Under the pieces are notes generated by a model. That model saw only the letters and a list, made by a program, of their open reading frames with translations. It ran no database searches and had not been told where the DNA came from. A stretch of 64,000 nt of DNA from Heterobilharzia americana. Lineage: Eukaryota > Platyhelminthes > Trematoda > Strigeidida > Schistosomatidae. This document shows, piece after piece, positions 28,801-39,714 of this stretch. Made by a program: the position numbers and the translations under genes. Position 1 is the first letter of the stretch, and the number at the start of each line of letters is the position of its first letter. The stretch is taken from positions 58,437,491-58,501,490 of the forward strand of contig OX104130.1 in assembly GCA_944470555.2 (NCBI GenBank), given 5' to 3'.

Positions 28801-30704
28801 GCTCCACCCCTCATGAGTTTTCAAAATTGGCCTTCAAAACAATCAAGCCTCAGAGTTTAGTGAGCTGTAACTTCTAGAGATATGAACATAATTACTCCAT
28901 AGACTATCGGATTATTACATACCAAAAAGTGAGCAGTCCTATTAAACTATCCAAATCAACAGAAGTCATTCATGTAACAAAGAGCTCGGTAGTGACTTTC
29001 CTTATCTTGAAAAATATGCAATTTTATTTTAAATCTCATGGGTTGAAACTGATAAGCGTTAACAAGTTCATGATTCTAACCCATAGATCCATCTTACTAC
29101 CTTTAAATGTCTAGCATACAATACGAATTTCATCAGTAAACTTTTATCGAAACCTCAGACTAAATAGATTAACACCTGTTCCTTTCAGCTGATAACCGCT
29201 GCGCTCATGAGCTTTCTACCCAAGGTGTCGCTTCACAAAATAGTCGAATAAAATTAACAACGTGTCAAAGAAGAATCCCAAAGGTTATGACAATCAAGTG
29301 AATGGGAGTATAACATCATATCAAAAACTATCAAGGGTGCAAATCACTTCACTTCTGCAGCATTTTACTTTTTATTACTTAGGCCAGTTAATTGAACACT
29401 GAAACTAATTATCACAGTGAACATATGTTCATAATGTTCGCTGATTTAATATCTTAAAATCAACATCACTAAATGACGATTTCATTAAGTTTCGGGGCTT
29501 TTGAGTGATCAGGAGCCTTAATAGTGTAGTGAATTTGTTGAAAGTCGAACCTTGCTGATAATGAAGCCAATGGTTATTTGTTTTTGTGTCGGCCTGAATA
29601 TTCCCAGCACAAAATTAAATAACTGCATTGCGTTTCATAGTTTTAAAATATCATGTATTGATACCAGATTGTCAGTTGGTTTGTAATATTTTGGGAGAAA
29701 TTCCAGTTTTGGGCCATTGGGATATAAATTCTCATTTCATTATGTTACAAGTAGACTGAGTGGCATCTGCGTTTAATTATGTAGCTGCCTAATCAAAGTT
29801 AACAGGAATATACTAGTCAGCTTAGTTCTGAGTGCTGGTCTTATCATTTCTATATATTTATCAGAAAACATGAATTGGGTTTTTACCCTAAACTTATAAT
29901 AAATGAACTCAGCTTAAGCAAAAGATCAAGAAAGTCATGAAGTAGATACCACAGTGACTGCTGATATGTCCACCTTTAGATAAATATATACATGGTCTCC
30001 TTATGAGTGATTAAGTGTTGTGTTTGTTGGTTCTAGTGTTTTTGATGTCAACGTGAATATCATGAGTAGCTCAAAATTGTCATTATGGTTTAGAAGCCTC
30101 GTAAAAACATATTAGGAAGCATGAGGCTTTTTCGTAATCCTTCTATTGTTGTTTCCAATGGGTTTGACAACAGTAAAGTTGAAAGATTCCTAATATAAAA
30201 GAGAGGTCAAAAAGCACAGCATTTCGTGATGTGCTCAGCTAACAACAAAGGTACTTTTAAAGTACACGAAAGTGAATGGATAGTTGCCGAGTAAAGTAGA
30301 AATTCTATCAAACGATACCAAAAAACAGGGACGACCGAACTTGAGATTCGGATCACATACTTTATCGGTTGGACAACTGGTTCTAACAGATGATATCGTC
30401 AAAACTGTCACAGTTTATGACAAAGTGACTTGAACTGCAGTATTTACAATATGTTCCTTCCATTTGTGTGCATGTGAATATCCCTATTAACATGTGCACA
30501 TTATAATTATCTGCTTATCCTCATATAGAATTAAGAGATAATTCTTTCGGAATATCTCGTTTGCTTTCATAGAAAATAACGGTATAAAATACAAACAACA
30601 TTATGGGAAGAAATCTCGTTGTATTAATTATGGGATACATTACTATTCTGGAGTACCCAAAGAGATACCTGTAGCAGGCTGCTATAGGGTAAGTCTGTTA
30701 TTTT

Positions 30705-30794
<90 letters not shown>

Positions 30795-33700
30795 GGTTTA
30801 CTGGTCTAGTATGGCAATATGAACTTATACTAAAAGCTGTTCGTCGAGAAGTTTGGTCAGTCAAGTTAGACAGTTTGGTCCCAGAGAGTGCTCCTACACA
30901 GATTTGACACTGTTTGCTTGCTTAGTTGTGTAAAACACATTTTACGAAACATAGTTGCTGTTGTACAATAAAAAATATTCCCAATAAACGTGAGTGTTTT
31001 GCTGTTTTCTTCGACAAACGAAATAAATACGAAATCACCTAGGGTTTAAGGTTAGAAAATTGACTCACAAAAATCCAGTGTGTCAAAAGCCTATGGAATA
31101 CCACTGTGAATGCCGATAGATGAAACAGTTTCATATCCATATCAAGAATATGATACAAGGTTTTACTCCCCATTTCGATAAATTTTGATATTAATTCCTT
31201 CAACTATATCGCCACCCACAAGTATGTTTGTAAATACTGATGGAAATTGGGAAACAATAAAATCTTGCAGATATGTTAATAAATCGTTGCAATAATACAA
31301 AAAAAATCACGATTTTTGCATATAGTCTAACCATCCAAGGTTTCACCAGAATTCATGACTAAGAACCTTGTCAACAGATTTTGAAAATGTAAAGCATTGG
31401 TAAAAGGATTATCTTATAAATTTCCACCTGATAGAATGATGTGTCTTCACTTAGTGGAATAGTTATAATGCTTAGATCTCTAAACATTTTCTTTTTGAGA
31501 CAGAAGTCACTTTATGCAACTAATTTATGGGTTTCCAGTAACGTGAACACTCGGATTTAGGTCGCTACACAGATTTACTTTTTTAAACCATTGCTTAGTG
31601 TTAAATTGAATTTATTTTGATTGGTGGAATTTAATCACTTTCACAATGATCAAATCATTATGTAACAAAGGTTTTACTTTTTTCAGGTAAGGTGTACACT
31701 CAGATTCGAACTCAAAATATTTTTCAAAGGTGTGTGGTACACGTGTCCTAAAAGCGGTGGCAGAATTGTGACCATGAAAGATAACACTAGTGAGGATTGG
31801 ATTGAATGTCCTTCCTACCGTGATATCTGTTCTGTAAGTTTGATATAACTTCACATGAATTTCCAGCATACTAACTATTCTCTCAATCATAAATTTAACT
31901 CACATCAGGAGCACAGGAGATTTAAAGTCCGGCTCTTAAGTTGATTTAATCACTTTTAGCATAGCAATCTGTTTCATGCCAAACTCTTTCTCTTCTAAAC
32001 ACGATTTCACTTACACCTTGCATACTTATCAACAATTCTCTGGAACATAAACACCTTGTGTTCATCCTATTGTGCGAAACCTAAGTCTATAACCATCATT
32101 TGGCAGGGATGGGGTTATATGCATTCCAAACTAGATGAAAAGGTTACACACTCCAAGCATATGCGTGTCATCGTCACACAGCGCAAAGAAGACTCACATT
32201 CTTATTGACAAAGTAGAAGTTAACGACTGAAAGCACGTTCTGATAGCACTAAATATTCATCCACATAAGATGATATCCGTTGTTACTGTGACTTGAGTAA
32301 GCCATTCTAACAAACGTCTACGCTGATCATACCGTTTTTCAACCTAATGAAAACGCTTTTAACGCAGTAGAAAACGAATTACTGCACTGATCACATAAAT
32401 GAAATCCCATTTTTGAAATAGGTATTAGCAGGAAGAGGACTCGGATATTTTGAAATTACAAAGGAATCAAAGTTTGCAAACAGTCGATTCAAATAGGAGT
32501 ATACCTTCTTCAGATAGTTGATGTGAACTGATAGCTCATACGATGCAATTCACTGTAAATAAGATTGATGAAACAAAAATCTTTCCTTTTAAAACACAAA
32601 CCGCGTTCTCCAGGAAAATGTCTATCATGATACTGGGGCAAACATTAATTCCAGCGGACACATATTTCCGTCAAAGTCCTATCAAGCCTAACGTTCAGAT
32701 ATGAATTATGATGAATTTATAGCTTATGGAATGTCATTGACGATTATTAAATGTTTGTATGATAAACTGTAAGTGACGACAATGTTACGTAACTGAGCAT
32801 GTAGTAATCCTGTAGTTTCCTAGTAAATATAGGCTGGTAACTGAAGTTACTGTTAGCAAACATGTCAATGACCAGCCATTCACCGTCTTCATTAACTCCT
32901 CTTCAATAAATGCATAAATTTGCTTAAAATAGTAACATACTTTTATGAAGAAAATGTTCAACCTGAATCGAATACTAAGTAGGATCAGAGCAGTAAAATG
33001 AACGTCAGCAGTGCTCATGGAAAAACATATCTGATTCTGGTTCACTGAAGGTTGACGATAATTTTGCATCACATTCAGACAAGAAAGCATAACATAACAA
33101 GATACTGGGAATCGGCTATTTTAATGAACATCAAGAGAGTACCGAAAGTTGTAATAAATCAGAAAAAGAGTAATGCGCTCTAAGGTGTATAATCTCTACA
33201 TCCAAATTAACAAAGTACCTTCGACTAAAAACACCAACTGATCTAAATTTAAACAACAAACACAGACAATGGAATGAAAACCTTTTATTTATTAGCTACA
33301 TTGATAATATCATGATAAACAGCAGTTGAAGAATACCCATTTGGTCATGAAAGAAAAGACACTTATCGATGAATCACCTTTTTCATAGATGCCATTCTCA
33401 AATTATACAATTGCATGTAAATAATTCATTTACTTGGCAACAGAATAAAAATGTTCCGTAAAATGTTCTTATAAATCCGATGTTTAAAATAGTAACGAAG
33501 AAATTATTTATCAAGCTGAATGATGTAATTTAATTTAAGAAAAAACAATGACAGGAATGAGAAATCAGAATTTTAAGGGCGAACTAGTGATATATGTGAG
33601 AGGGTATCAGAAGGTATGTTAGTAACGGGAATAAAAATATTTACGAGACAATGTGTACTGACAGCTCACGCACACTGCAAATCAAACGACCAGACAAACT

Positions 33701-34224
33701 TCTACTGAATGTAGAATTATGGCTTTAAAATATGGATTGAAATTGCTTGTGCAGCTTGGGATGGCTTTAGGTGAACACTTTTCATGTGGTTTGTATGAAC
33801 TCGATGGATCACATTCATCGGGATATCGTAATCAATCGAATGTTCGAAGATGGAACTAATAAGCGCATTTCTTTCTCCCTTGTTGATCCACACTGCTATA
33901 TACCCGAAAATAAGTTAAGGAAAAAGCATTTTATGTTGCCGCTGATTTTGATATTGACTTATTTACGAAAACAAACTCCTATATTAGCTATCTTTGAATA
34001 CATTCTCCCCTAAACTCATTTAATATGTCAGTTTACAAAGATGAGCAACCAATTAGCCATCTTTTAAGTATGTTTAAAATGCATAATTTATCAAATTGGC
34101 GTAAACTTTCCTGTTTTCTATATTCTAAAATGTCTATTTCATTTCATCCACCATTCAGGTTGAAGAAACTCTAAGAAGAATTCAAAAACGGAGATTAGAA
34201 TTAAATAGAAGTAATATGACATGA
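4813..34224 (+). CDS. Invadolysin/leishmanolysin-like secreted zinc metalloprotease (peptidase M8), 16 exons
   Basis: Joining 16 exons gives 1776 nt, 591 residues plus stop, with GT-AG borders and matching phases throughout. Residues 1-20 form a signal peptide with a VHA cleavage site. The zinc site is H215-E-L-G-H219 followed by VFGF. The third ligand is most likely H322 in SSHFERRL, and the Met-turn methionine is M333 in GEIMSP. Residues 355-391 hold the GWYNVN and WRWGQGQGCDF block, 392-459 the STWCDPSDY and YGSCNFANLT block, and 484-570 the GCYR and GVWYTCPKSGG blocks, all typical of M8. Candidate N-glycosylation sites are N119, N360, N426, N554, N586 and N589. The C-terminus is basic and hydrophilic, with no GPI or membrane segment, so a soluble secreted protease is inferred. 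In trematodes this family includes enzymes used in tissue invasion and immune modulation. The substrate of this one is unknown. Unusually, there is no cysteine between the signal peptide and residue 98, so a cysteine-switch prodomain seems absent. Confidence 0.92.
4942..5064 (+). CDS. M8 protease exon 2 (residues 28-68)
   Basis: Encodes DVSGTSS to LFSNFK, 41 residues, matching the start of the mature M8 region (FRVQVVLSEDIRRL). Intron 1 is only 45-48 nt. A tandem acceptor TAGCAG at 4936-4941 allows the exon to start at 4939 (one extra Gln) or at 4942. It ends in phase 0 before GTAAGT. Confidence 0.85.
6079..6180. repeat. Short fold-back repeat in intron 2
   Basis: Arms of about 28 bases (near 6080-6108 and 6151-6178) pair around TATTCATCGTAGA. 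The centre carries GGAGGAACAA and CCTGGGAGCACT, shared with the larger fold-back at 8781-8974, so both belong to one dispersed family. Confidence 0.7.
6561..6665. repeat. Inverted repeat in intron 2
   Basis: AGGTCGATTTTAGTTTTGTGCT at the left is the imperfect reverse complement of AGCACAAAATCGACCT at the right, with about 70 bases between. Probably a second dispersed repeat family; no coding potential. Confidence 0.55.
8781..8974. repeat. Large fold-back (hairpin) repeat in intron 2
   Basis: Two arms of about 67 bases, 8781-8848 and 8908-8974, are near-perfect reverse complements. The loop of about 60 bases contains GTCCTAGTATGGGACTCC. Transcription of the intron would form a long double-stranded hairpin. 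The ORFs on both strands are products of the symmetry, not genes. Confidence 0.85.
10160..10242 (+). CDS. M8 protease exon 3 (residues 69-95)
   Basis: Encodes KIVRQALKFWTKAI to ILLE plus two bases of an Arg codon completed by exon 4. It matches the family's conserved ALxFW helix. The acceptor follows TAATTTTAG and the donor is GTAAGC. Confidence 0.88.
12533..12647 (+). CDS. M8 protease exon 4 (residues 96-134)
   Basis: Begins with the last base of Arg96, then SCKHR to IPERYLQ. It contains the cysteines of the YCxxxC element and the IPxxYL block seen in M8 enzymes. N119 lies in an NRT glycosylation motif. The acceptor is CTTATATCAG and the donor is GTTTGT. Confidence 0.9.
12955..13045 (-). 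repeat. tRNA-like repeat in intron 4
   Basis: On the minus strand GGCTAGTTCGAATCCCATC resembles a B-box, followed by a tail (TTTTCATTTCACCCTC, ATCATCACCC) shared with the stretch at 23895-23990. Interpreted as a decayed tRNA-derived SINE. Confidence 0.4.
13347..13504 (+). CDS. M8 protease exon 5 (residues 135-186)
   Basis: Encodes DCQTSEK to LQDLDTD plus AG of Arg187. HFLLFIGN, ASATICLQD and TDRP fit the conserved block just before the zinc site. The acceptor is TTAACACAG and the donor is GTAAAC. Confidence 0.92.
14370..14472 (-). repeat. tRNA-derived SINE-like repeat
   Basis: On the minus strand GCCTCGTTGGTCTAGTGAAT resembles a tRNA 5' half with an A-box, and GGTTCGATTCTCACTGAGAAC resembles a TPsiC arm with a B-box. 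The acceptor stem is poor, so this is a retroposed derivative rather than a working tRNA gene. Confidence 0.45.
15169..18708 (-). mobile_element. LINE copy 2: near full-length RTE/SR2-like retrotransposon, inactivated, antisense in intron 5
   Basis: On the minus strand the endonuclease start (MGTWNVRTM, near 18440) is followed by a linker, by the reverse transcriptase entry GKAAGPDGI (within 16687-16896), by LNFIDFEKAFDSVD and then a stop near 16345, by a frame-shifted VKQGCC block near 16180, and by a distorted catalytic box reading DFANDDWC near 16030 instead of F/YADD. The 3' end is a short AATAAT-rich tail at 15169. Many frameshifts show that it makes no complete protein. It is nearly identical to copy 3 at 40529 and shares its disabling changes. 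It is inserted about 140 bases upstream of the zinc-site exon of the protease, on the opposite strand. The long plus-strand ORFs here are shadows. Confidence 0.9.
18849..18951 (+). CDS. M8 protease exon 6 (zinc-site exon, residues 187-221)
   Basis: Completes Arg187, then PLSGAILVW to LHELGHVF. It contains the catalytic H215, E216 and H219 (codons 18931-18945). The acceptor is CACCTATCTAG and the donor is GTAAGT. The intron interrupts the motif between VF and GF in phase 0. Confidence 0.95.
19263..19387 (+). CDS. M8 protease exon 7 (residues 222-262)
   Basis: Encodes GFMYHLLPYLRYEDG to GLEAE plus AG of Arg263. It continues directly from HELGHVF and matches the FxxxRxxDGxPRTxR block of the family. 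The acceptor is TTTTTTTTAAATAG and the donor is GTAAGT. Confidence 0.93.
20248..20338 (+). CDS. M8 protease exon 8 (residues 263-293)
   Basis: Encodes NTIKYVSRKWE to LTLPSVV. It fits the helix and strand that precede the third zinc ligand in M8 enzymes. The acceptor is TTGCTTTTTAG and the donor is GTAAGT. Confidence 0.92.
22379..22486 (+). CDS. M8 protease exon 9 (third zinc ligand, residues 294-329)
   Basis: Encodes NFARNHFRCASLDAV to SSHFERRLSV. H322 in SHFERRL aligns with the HWEKRL histidine of leishmanolysin. The donor is GTAGGT after GTA at 22486. This phase-0 choice joins cleanly to GEIMSP. Confidence 0.9.
22571..22647 (+). CDS. M8 protease exon 10 (Met-turn, residues 330-354)
   Basis: Encodes GEIMSPYSDVMQ to YFKDT plus GG of Gly355. 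GEIMSP is the Met-turn (M333), and SGLTLNYFKDTGWY is a family signature. The acceptor is TAATTTTCAG and the donor is GTAAAT. Confidence 0.93.
23895..23990 (-). repeat. tRNA-like repeat in intron 10
   Basis: Minus-strand sequence is alignable with 12955-13045, with a diverged B-box (ATTGGTTTGAATGC) and the shared CATTTCACC...CATCATC tail. Probably a second copy of the same SINE-like family. Confidence 0.35.
24429..24539 (+). CDS. M8 protease exon 11 (residues 355-391)
   Basis: Completes Gly355, then WYNVNLSMAGEWRWG to KQQRW plus AG of Ser392. The GWY, WGxGxGCDF and C-x6-C region are typical of M8. NLS at N360 is a glycosylation motif. Confidence 0.95.
26284..26305. repeat. Short (TA)n tract in intron 11
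   Basis: Eleven TA units about 65 bases upstream of the exon 12 acceptor. Confidence 0.85.
26370..26571 (+). CDS. M8 protease exon 12 (residues 392-459)
   Basis: Completes Ser392, then QKTTSTWCDPSDY to ADHCPFFK. CDP, YGSCNFANLT and VGGAEYLADHCPF match the cysteine-rich C-terminal domain of M8 enzymes. The acceptor is TTCATTGACAG and the donor is GTAAGC. Confidence 0.95.
28264..28333 (+). CDS. M8 protease exon 13 (residues 460-482)
   Basis: Encodes TFDSVDHLHKNSHCGD to RRYE plus G of Glu483. The NSHC motif and its position between the HCPF and YGKKSRC blocks fit the family. The acceptor TTTTCTATTTGTTCACAG was preferred over longer in-frame extensions because it is the strongest polypyrimidine acceptor in phase 0. 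The donor is GTAGGT. Confidence 0.82.
30573..30688 (+). CDS. M8 protease exon 14 (residues 483-521)
   Basis: Completes Glu483, then NNGIKYKQHYGKKSRC to PVAGCYR. It corresponds to the SRC...GxGCY element of the C-terminal domain. It is followed 18 bases later by a long TA tract. Confidence 0.92.
30707..30791. repeat. (TA)n microsatellite in intron 14
   Basis: A TA run of about 85 bases just after the exon 14 donor. Confidence 0.95.
31687..31833 (+). CDS. M8 protease exon 15 (residues 522-570)
   Basis: Encodes VRCTLRFELK, GVWYTCPKSGG and IECPSYRDICS, the conserved end of the M8 C-terminal domain. The acceptor is TTACTTTTTTCAG and the donor is GTAAGT. NTS at N554 is a possible glycosylation site. 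Confidence 0.95.
34159..34224 (+). CDS. M8 protease exon 16 (C-terminal tail, residues 571-591, and stop)
   Basis: Encodes VEETLRRIQKRRLELNRS and ends NMT then TGA. The tail is short and basic, with no hydrophobic GPI signal or membrane segment. The acceptor is CACCATTCAG, in phase 0 with exon 15. Confidence 0.8.
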   Translation, partial: VEETLRRIQKRRLELNRSNMT

Positions 34225-34498
34225 CAGAACTTTTCTATGTATATACATGTCACAGATTCGGAAATGATTTCCCTTTATAGTGCAATCTACCCTTGTAAAA
34301 TACTTTCTTATAACAGATACATTTGCACACCTTTTTCAAATTTTTTTATTCCTTATAAAAAGACTTAAAGACGTTGTTTCGGCATGAACACTTGTTTGCA
34401 GAATGAGGTTCCTACTGTTTTTCTACAGTGTTTATGAACAAAAACACTTTTACAATCATTCTGTAGAACTTTCCTGTGGTTTTGTAATTTCACGAGAG

Positions 34499-34504
34499 AA
34501 TAAA
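34499..34504 (+). terminator. Candidate polyadenylation signal of the M8 gene
   Basis: AATAAA about 275 bases after the stop codon; the first canonical signal I see downstream of exon 16. Confidence 0.4.
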
Positions 34505-37500
34505 CTGCTACACTGCCTGTTAATAGTGAACATGAATTGGTTACGGGATGATAAATGATAATGTAACTTCCAAGTTTGAAAATGAAGTACTCAAAGTTTC
34601 CATGAAACTAATTGACGAAATGCTACAGTGCAGTGATTCCTGGCGTTATATTTCAACAGTTAGTTGACAAGTTACCCTGTACATTCTAAGCTCTATTCTT
34701 GTTAGCACTACACATCAGCAAGACACATCTCCCATTTCGGTGAAAATCACCATAACTTAGAGTTTTGAACCTGCATCACTCAAAGTCAAAGTCAAGAACT
34801 TTTGCCGCATGCTATGCACAGTAATACTCCGTTTCAGTGCACCTGCACCGTGTATACAAATTGTCGTTTAGCTATGACATCAAACACCTAATACAGTGCA
34901 CCACAAAACCCTGCTACTTACATTAGAAGATGAGATTGCAAACTTCAGCCAAGGGTTTTGCTCAACACTTAGGACTTGACAACTACATTGACTAGCATCA
35001 GTAGAACGATACGTTTACTTTATTTAAGTTTATAGACTATTAATGTTAATCTTAATGGTTGAATAGTAAGTTCTAACTTTAACTCTTAGTGATTGAAACT
35101 TCAGTCTCCTAAAGACTATGGGTTTCCTCAAGACCTTAAAAGGTGTTAAAAATGCGCTGCATAGTGTGCAGTTTACTCACATTTTTAGAATGCTGCCTCT
35201 TTCATGTAAATTCAATGCATGTAAGAAGCTGATAATCGCCACTGAAGTCAGACTACTCGTGGGGTTAACTTCCGATTAGCTTTGATAATGCAGAAAAAGC
35301 ACTGCAGAAGTAAGTTGCTAGTTTATCATCATAATATCCACTGTTCATCTAAACTGCTCTAATTAAACGCTTACTGCTCAACTATGTATGATTGTTTTGC
35401 ACTAACTGTACAAAGTAAGCCACATGGCTGTCATATGAGTGGTCACATAATAAAGTCTATTCATTCGGAAGAGTTTCTTAGCGTCCTGACACTCAGTTTT
35501 GTTCAAAGAATTGCAAACGAAGGGGTAATAGACCAGTTGAAGGGATCTGTCTGCAGTGCTTATTACGTATTTCAAATAAAAAGTGGTCGAATTCAATGGT
35601 CGAGAAACTAGGTTAATTAATATTGAGTTTGGTGGCTTTTCAGTAGCAATAATTCACTTGATAATCTCCATGATTCAGTAAGTTAGTGTAACTGGACACA
35701 TTTAAAACAGAAAAGTAAGGTAAAATTGTAGAAAAAGTGAATTTTTCGTATCTTGGTTTTGACAAAGCCTATTACTTTGTAAATAATGATTACATTGTTA
35801 AATTAACCTTTCTGCTATAAAATATATCACTACTGTGAAAACATTTGGAAGCATTTCCTCAGTCAAAATTTCTTTGTTAATTGTTTAATCATCTACTTTA
35901 ACTTGCGTTCAACTGTAATGATCCAACGGAATGGCTAGCTTTATGTAGCCCTAATAATTGCGTATATCTCATTCGCCAGGCAACTAAGAGAAATATTTTG
36001 TGACTGAAGTAGGTTTACTATAGGGGGTTAAGAGATAGATTTTGTAATTTATTTCGTGGAAAGTTAGGCGGACATCTCAGGAAGTGGTGGTTTGAGTCAT
36101 ATGATCATTTAGCCTATCATAAAACTTCACTCAGCATTCACTTTTAGATTTATGTTTTAGCATCAATCGAAGTGTCTCAGCTTCAGGATACATTTTCCAT
36201 TTCAGATTAGAAATGAAGTGGAATTTTCACTAATTACTCTAATTAATTAGAGGATACAATCTTAAAGTTAGGAGACAGCCTACATGGGATAGTAGTCTGT
36301 AGTAAGTTTGAAACCTTATTTTTATGATTATTAGTTAATACCTATTAGTTGCTTAAATCAGAAGATAATTGCTACTTCTAAAAGGTGAAAGGAACAAATG
36401 TGATTCGATTCAGTTATCCACTGTTCATAATTAATACAGAAAGAATAAATGAATAGAGATGGAATGATGCTGAAAGTGAAAAAGGAGTTAGGAATGAAAA
36501 CCAATGAAACTCCCAGTATTTCAGCCATAGCAGTAAGGCTATCAAACTTCCGATTTATAACTTTGTTAGGACCCCATTTAGGCGGTCCACAATTCATGAT
36601 TCGGATTTGAAATAAATGTATATGAACCTAAGATAATTTTTCCTTTGAATAAATGTCGAATCCCTTCAAACTCTGATCAGAATTAACAACTCGTAAGAAT
36701 ATCCTTTATCAATTCAGGAAACATTTACTTCAGAAACTAGTAGTATTTCCTGATATATAAGCATGATCTGACTCGGTCAGTTGAAAGGTTGTGTAGCAGT
36801 GTCTTTCACAAAAAGAGGTATCTAACAAACATATCATCTTACTGTATGCTTTATATTCAAACATTTTCGTTCACATTAAAGAATATGGTGAAGTACTGGG
36901 ATTAGTTCCACGTACTGTGATCTCTGTTCATTTTCATCACCCCGTCCATCTTATCTAACCTGGTCATACATGTGATCATGTAGATCTCCATCTTTCCACT
37001 TGACACAAAACTCATTAAAAGATATGGGATATGCAGGCGACTTATATTGCTGCAGGTAAAGACGTCCAAAATATACAATGTCTACTGAAAGTAATAGGTG
37101 ACAAATTGAGCGTGTTTGACCGAAGTTTCTCACATCAACGAGGCATGCAACTCATTCAGAAATGGATTGCGTTGCTACCTACTCTGATAATTAGAGATTG
37201 AAATCGTTGAGTGTGGTAACCACTCAGTTCACCTTTGAACCAGCATCAACCCTCATGTGCTGATGGTCGACTAAATATCGATATGGATACAAAACTGTGG
37301 TAAATGACTGTTTGAATTCATGAACAGTTCAAATGCATTTCATTATTTATTTCCATTGCAACTGCACAGTACAAATCATTTTACTGAATGCGAAATCTTG
37401 ACTTCTGTCTTCTGGGGGCCTAAATCTATCGCGAGTATCTTGTGATTATTCATTAAAATGGGACTGATGACTACAGTTTTGCGTTACAACAGTGGAACTC

Positions 37501-38216
37501 AGTAACCCGTAGAAATCGTTGACCAATCAGTAGATCATAAAGCACTTAGAATAATACTATATATGTTGTCTACCAAAGAATCTAAGAGATAGTAAGATAT
37601 TTACAGATTTCGGCACTGCAGTTGGGAAAGAAGAGTACAGTTTACTGAAGAATATTGCCCTCCATGAGATGCCAATTTTTCTGAAATATTAAAAACTTGG
37701 AGGGCATTTAGTAAATCAACCTTGGGTGACTTCTTATAAGAGCCATCAGACAGCTCACTCCAATAAGCTCTTTCGCTTTCCAGATCAATTTATTCAAGAT
37801 TTCATTCTCCACTCTTAGATACAAGTGTGTAATTGTAACTTTGTAGACTATTTGCACACCCAATTAGGTGATCTGCATACTGATACTAATACTCCAGTAT
37901 CAAAGAGGAAGCTGATTCAATGCCTTATTATACTTTTCAAACCGTTAGCAATTTATGTTTCATCTAGCAAGCTATTAAAGTAAACATCACAATCAGCGTA
38001 AATCATCGTCTGGTGTAATGCTGTATAAAATACCAAATCAGGTTGTCAACAGCACATAGTCTCAGAAGCCACCTATATATAATCGGAAACGTTGAAGAAA
38101 TCGCACACCACATTCAAAGTGAAACTCGAAACTAAGTAGTTTTCGAATATTGTATTCGCCTGGAAATTTATGATTGAGAAACACTTGTTGCATTCGTAGT
38201 GTAAAGTGTAATATGC

Positions 38217-38289
<73 letters not shown>

Positions 38290-39349
38290 GTAAACGGGAA
38301 CAACATACAAAAGCTTAAATACATTACATATCGAGATTTCATACTTTCCAAATGACGTGTCCTGTGAAAAGAAGTCTGCATAACATTCGGCAATTAATAG
38401 TTGTCAGTTTCTCTTTTTGAAAAGCTTCACTACAGTGTCACCCGAGCTTCGCTAATTTACTGTTGACACTGAGAGTATTGAGTCCACAATATCTAACAAA
38501 AAAACATACTTTTGCGCAAAGATATTAAACTAAATTGCTCCACTAGTTCGATTACGTGCATAGCTGGTCGTAGGCTACCTCATATTTGGTAAGTTTATAT
38601 TCTTTTTAGGAGAGATAGTGGAGCTTTATTAGAGTGTCTTTTCTTGTTAGCACAGAGATTAAAGGCTGTTATATTATTCAGCGTTCGGATATCTCTGAGA
38701 ACTAATACATTTAAGGAATCCTTACTGAAACACTCCGCTTTATTTCAAGTTAATGTCTGATATTTACACTTGCAATCATTTCCAGTCCATTCACCCATCC
38801 ATCTTAATGACTATGCTTAGGGAATCTCATTGATACTCTTCTCTACAACTTTCCGATATACATGCCTCTATAACTGAGTGCAAATTCTTATTTATCACAA
38901 AGGTAATCCTGTAGTTTCACACCAAACTATTTGAAGGAATTTCACTTAAGCTGTTGGCTGATATTATTCATCTCGCTAGGTGTTGCGACATACTGCTCCT
39001 GTTTCTTTTCAACAATACTTCTATATTGATGTTGTAGCCTGTGGTTCGCTGACATTAGTTACATGGAATTGATCCACCACTATTGGTGCATTCACGTATG
39101 TGCGAATTCTCCGACATTACCGGTAGTCTCAACTTGGTGGTAATCACGAGTGATGTCTAGCAGTATAATTCAAGATGTGTGTTTTATCATATTACGGACT
39201 AGTCACCTAATTCTCTGATCTTTTAGCCGAAGAGTTCCTGGTTCGATTGGTTAAAGTGACAGCAGCGTCTCTCATTCAGCTGCAGTAAGTACATCTAGGT
39301 GATGGTTGTCTAATGAGACTGAATGTGGGTTCTGAATTCCACTGATAGC
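34505..39349. other. Intergenic stretch, nothing recognised except a TA tract
   Basis: Short ORFs only, none with a recognisable family, signal or repeat relationship. Confidence 0.5.
38225..38286. repeat. (TA)n microsatellite
   Basis: A TA run of about 62 bases preceded by ATATGCATATATACATA. Confidence 0.95.
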
Positions 39350-39704
39350 CAATATCCATCATTACTATCACTACTTTCGTATTGTTTGTGTCATGAATTC
39401 ACCGTCTGAAATAGGACAGAAATCTCATTTGTGCGGCTGACGAATAATATCTTTTTATTTCCTGAATATGATGACCGATCTTGTTTCAGTCTGTCTCTTG
39501 CTTTTCACAAGGTAGGCATTGAATTCATTTTATTTTTATCTTACCTCCATTTTTGCATGTTTAAATCTAATCATCATGGGGACTTTATCACTTTATTTGA
39601 CTTAATTCTTTCCGTTATCTTTAATCGCCAGTTTTAGTTTAACTTCTGTTATGCTTAGTGCAACAATGTACTTTATGACATGTTGCTCTAATCCAGTCAC
39701 TAAG

Positions 39705-39714
39705 TGCTTCACGA
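39705..39714. other. Empty target site matching the LINE insertion in the right arm
   Basis: TAAGTGCTTCACGATTTATT here aligns with the sequence that carries the LINE in the right arm, once the LINE and one copy of its target-site duplication are removed. It is the uninterrupted, pre-insertion form of that site. Confidence 0.75.

Noticed and set aside
37180..37260. Possible tRNA-like repeat around TTTGAACCAGCATC
   Set aside because: No A-box at a suitable distance and no shared tail with the other tRNA-like repeats.
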